Part shown: positions 42,277 through 43,710 of the stretch, piece after piece
How positions within the stretch are numbered: the first letter of the stretch is position 1
Layout of the letters: the number at the start of each line of letters is the position of its first letter
Origin: Prochlorococcus sp. scB243_496M6
Lineage (GTDB): Bacteria; Cyanobacteriota; Cyanobacteriia; PCC-6307; Cyanobiaceae
DNA: 43,710 nucleotides
NCBI GenBank assembly: GCA_000635535.1
Contig: JFMF01000166.1
Location: 1-43,710 of the forward strand
Reading direction: 5' to 3'
The notes under the pieces: model-generated
Databases searched by the model: none
What the model was told of the DNA's origin: nothing
What the model saw: only the letters and a program-made list of their open reading frames with translations
Made by a program: the position numbers and the translations under genes

Positions 42277-43455
42277 ATGAGTCAAGTTAATTTATCTGAT
42301 CGGGCACTTTCAATTGAGCCTTCTCTTACATTGCAAATAAGTGCTAAAGCAAATCAATTATCTGCAGAAGGAGTAGATATTTGCAATTTAAGTGCAGGAG
42401 AACCTGATTTTGATGCCCCAAAAGAAGTTATAGATGCTACAAGTAAAGCTATATTTGATGGATTCACAAAGTACGGGCCCGCAGCGGGAAATTTAGATCT
42501 CCGAAAAGCAATTGCAAATAAACTTCAAATTCAAAACGATTTAAATTATAAATTTGAAAATGTAATGGTCACAAATGGTGCTAAGCAAGCTATATATAAT
42601 CTTTTCCAAGTCTTGTTAAATCCTGGAGACGAAGTTATTATTCCTTCTCCGTATTGGTTAAGTTATCCCCAGATGGTTAGATTGGCAGGTGGGAAACCAA
42701 TTTTTACAAATTCTTGTGCAGAAGATGGATTCAAAATAAATATAGAAGATTTGAAGTCTAAAATCTCTTCAAAAACTAAATTTATAATTATCAATTCTCC
42801 TAATAATCCTACTGGAAGAGTTATGTCAAAGGAAGAATTATTACAAATTGCCGATTTAGCTAGAGAAAATCCAAATATCAATATTCTTTCTGATGAGATT
42901 TACGAACTAATCCTTAAAAAAGAATTTAAACACTACAGTTTATCTTCATTAGCAAATGACTTAAAAGATAGAATTTTTATAATAAATGGGTTTGCGAAAG
43001 GATGGGCTATGACTGGCTGGAGGATAGGTTATTTAGTAGGTCCCAAAGATGTAATCAAAGCATCCTCAGCATTACAAAGTCAAAGCACAAGTAATGTTTG
43101 CTCTTTTGTTCAAAAAGGTGCTTTAGAAGCTTTAAAAATTAATAATGAGTTTTTCTCAATGTTAAATAGCCATTATGATCAAAGAAGAAGACTTCTCTAT
43201 GAGGGCCTTAATAATATATGTGGGATTTATATTGAAGAACCTAACGGAGCATTTTACGCATTTCCAAAATTACCTAACTCCTCAATTACTTCTGTTGATT
43301 TCTGCAATAAAGCTCTTCAAGATTACGGTTTAGTTGTTGTACCTGGAAAAGCTTTTGGGGCTGATCAATGTATAAGATTATCTTGTGCCGCTTCAGAAAT
43401 TAAAATAAAAGATGGGCTACAAAGGATGGAAAAAGCAATCTCTGAATACTATTAA
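42277..43455 (+). CDS. aspC: Class I/II PLP aminotransferase (aspartate-type)
   Basis: This 392-residue fold-type I aminotransferase starts most probably at ATG 42277 after AGG. A frame from TTG 42259 adds six residues. Motifs: NLSAGEPDFDAPKEV (cofactor/substrate entry), FTKYGPAAGNLDLRKAIA, INSPNNPTGRVMS (Asn-Pro-Asn-Pro-Thr-Gly), LSDEIYELI (Asp and Tyr of PLP binding), the Schiff-base Lys in INGFAKGWAMTGWRIGY, and the substrate Arg in QCIRLSCAAS. Family I-gamma aspartate aminotransferases such as those of cyanobacteria fit well, but the substrate range may be broad. It ends 13 bp before phnD's start, co-directional with it. Confidence 0.88.
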   Translation: MSQVNLSDRALSIEPSLTLQISAKANQLSAEGVDICNLSAGEPDFDAPKEVIDATSKAIFDGFTKYGPAAGNLDLRKAIANKLQIQNDLNYKFENVMVTNGAKQAIYNLFQVLLNPGDEVIIPSPYWLSYPQMVRLAGGKPIFTNSCAEDGFKINIEDLKSKISSKTKFIIINSPNNPTGRVMSKEELLQIADLARENPNINILSDEIYELILKKEFKHYSLSSLANDLKDRIFIINGFAKGWAMTGWRIGYLVGPKDVIKASSALQSQSTSNVCSFVQKGALEALKINNEFFSMLNSHYDQRRRLLYEGLNNICGIYIEEPNGAFYAFPKLPNSSITSVDFCNKALQDYGLVVVPGKAFGADQCIRLSCAASEIKIKDGLQRMEKAISEYY

Positions 43456-43468
43456 TTTAAACAAAGTT

Positions 43469-43710
43469 ATGTTTAATTTAAAAAATTTACTAATAAGTTC
43501 ATCTCTATTATTTTCTATTTTTTCATCACCTGTATTTTCAAATTCCAAAGTTTTAAAAGTTGGAGCAATACCTGATCAGAACCAAGATGTTTTGGACAAA
43601 AGATTTAATTTATTTTCAAAAGAATTATCCAATCAACTTGATGTAGAAGTTAAATACATTCCTGTTATTAATTATGTTGCAGCAGTAACTGGATTTAGAA
43701 CTAAAGATTT
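43469..43710 (+). CDS. phnD: phnD N-terminal fragment, runs off the right edge
   Basis: From ATG 43469 an open frame of 80 codons plus two bases runs to the end of the window. The first 25 residues are a signal peptide (MFNLKNLLISSSLLFSIFSSPVFSN), then KVLKVGAIPDQNQDVLDKRFNLFSKELSNQLDVEVKYIPVINYVAAVTGFRTKD, which is the N-terminus of a PhnD-type periplasmic phosphonate/phosphite-binding protein. The last 20 bases are the same as the start of the minus-strand phnD fragment at 37327-37998. Joined over that block, 242 plus 652 bases give an uninterrupted frame of 298 codons including stop, the usual PhnD length. So both pieces come from one gene now divided between opposite ends of the segment. 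Confidence 0.88.
   Translation, partial: MFNLKNLLISSSLLFSIFSSPVFSNSKVLKVGAIPDQNQDVLDKRFNLFSKELSNQLDVEVKYIPVINYVAAVTGFRTKD
43691..43710. repeat. Inverted copy of the phnD 20-mer at the junction (right edge)
   Basis: The plus strand reads ggatttagaactaaagattt at the very end of the window. Its reverse complement is at 37979-37998. Whether the match continues further cannot be seen because the window stops here. It is the right partner of the left junction described for phnD and nadA. Confidence 0.9.

Overview
The window looks like a chromosomal segment of a high-light-adapted Prochlorococcus. It is very AT-rich and densely packed, with many TTG and GTG starts. It carries a picocyanobacterial gene set: an adenosylcobalamin-dependent ribonucleotide reductase, a carotenoid lycopene cyclase, POR-like and CPP1-like proteins, DUF3531, DUF2811, Tic20, CtpA, a VTE6-type kinase and phnCDE. 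I saw no insertion sequence, prophage, CRISPR array or rRNA.

Layout. 1-6480: a partial GST, a GIY-YIG/membrane fusion, an SDR, lycopene cyclase, a POR-like reductase, an MscS channel, an isochorismatase-type hydrolase and a Fur regulator. 6486-11100: the ArsS radical SAM enzyme of arsenosugar synthesis, a StpA-type phosphatase with a divergent dehydrogenase-like protein, and a hypothetical. 11172-17458: sulfur, methionine and tetrapyrrole genes (metY, a MetA of the acetyltransferase type, a SulP transporter, an FAD-linked oxidase, a long-form CbiX chelatase). 17459-19725: a DnaA-box-bearing intergenic region, DUF2811 and a GMC oxidoreductase. 19832-25126: small and accessory genes (a pentapeptide protein, a ribbon-helix-helix/GIY-YIG pair, glyoxalase I, Tic20, several tiny membrane proteins, tRNA-Ser, and a riboswitch-controlled 33-residue DUF4278-like peptide). 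25215-34372: housekeeping genes (nrdJ, a methyltransferase, prfC, CPP1-like, hslO, an ABC ATPase, DUF3531, rsmE, DUF92). 34390-43710: an SGNH hydrolase, phosphonate/phosphite transporter genes phnE-phnC-phnD, then nadA, ctpA, ispG, a uracil-DNA glycosylase and an aminotransferase.

Two places deserve most attention. First, minus strand 24360-24495 holds a promoter, an H-type pseudoknot RNA resembling the glutamine-II (Downstream-peptide) riboswitch, and a tiny YRG-repeat peptide gene. This is plausibly a nitrogen-status control unit. Second, phnD is split. Its C-terminal 223 codons lie on the minus strand at 37327-37998 and its N-terminal 80 codons on the plus strand at the right edge. The two pieces share one 20-bp block in inverted orientation, and joined over it they give a complete frame of about 297 residues. 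The same breakpoint removes the first base of the likely nadA start codon. This is either an inversion of about 5.7 kb or, more probably, a chimeric or assembly junction.
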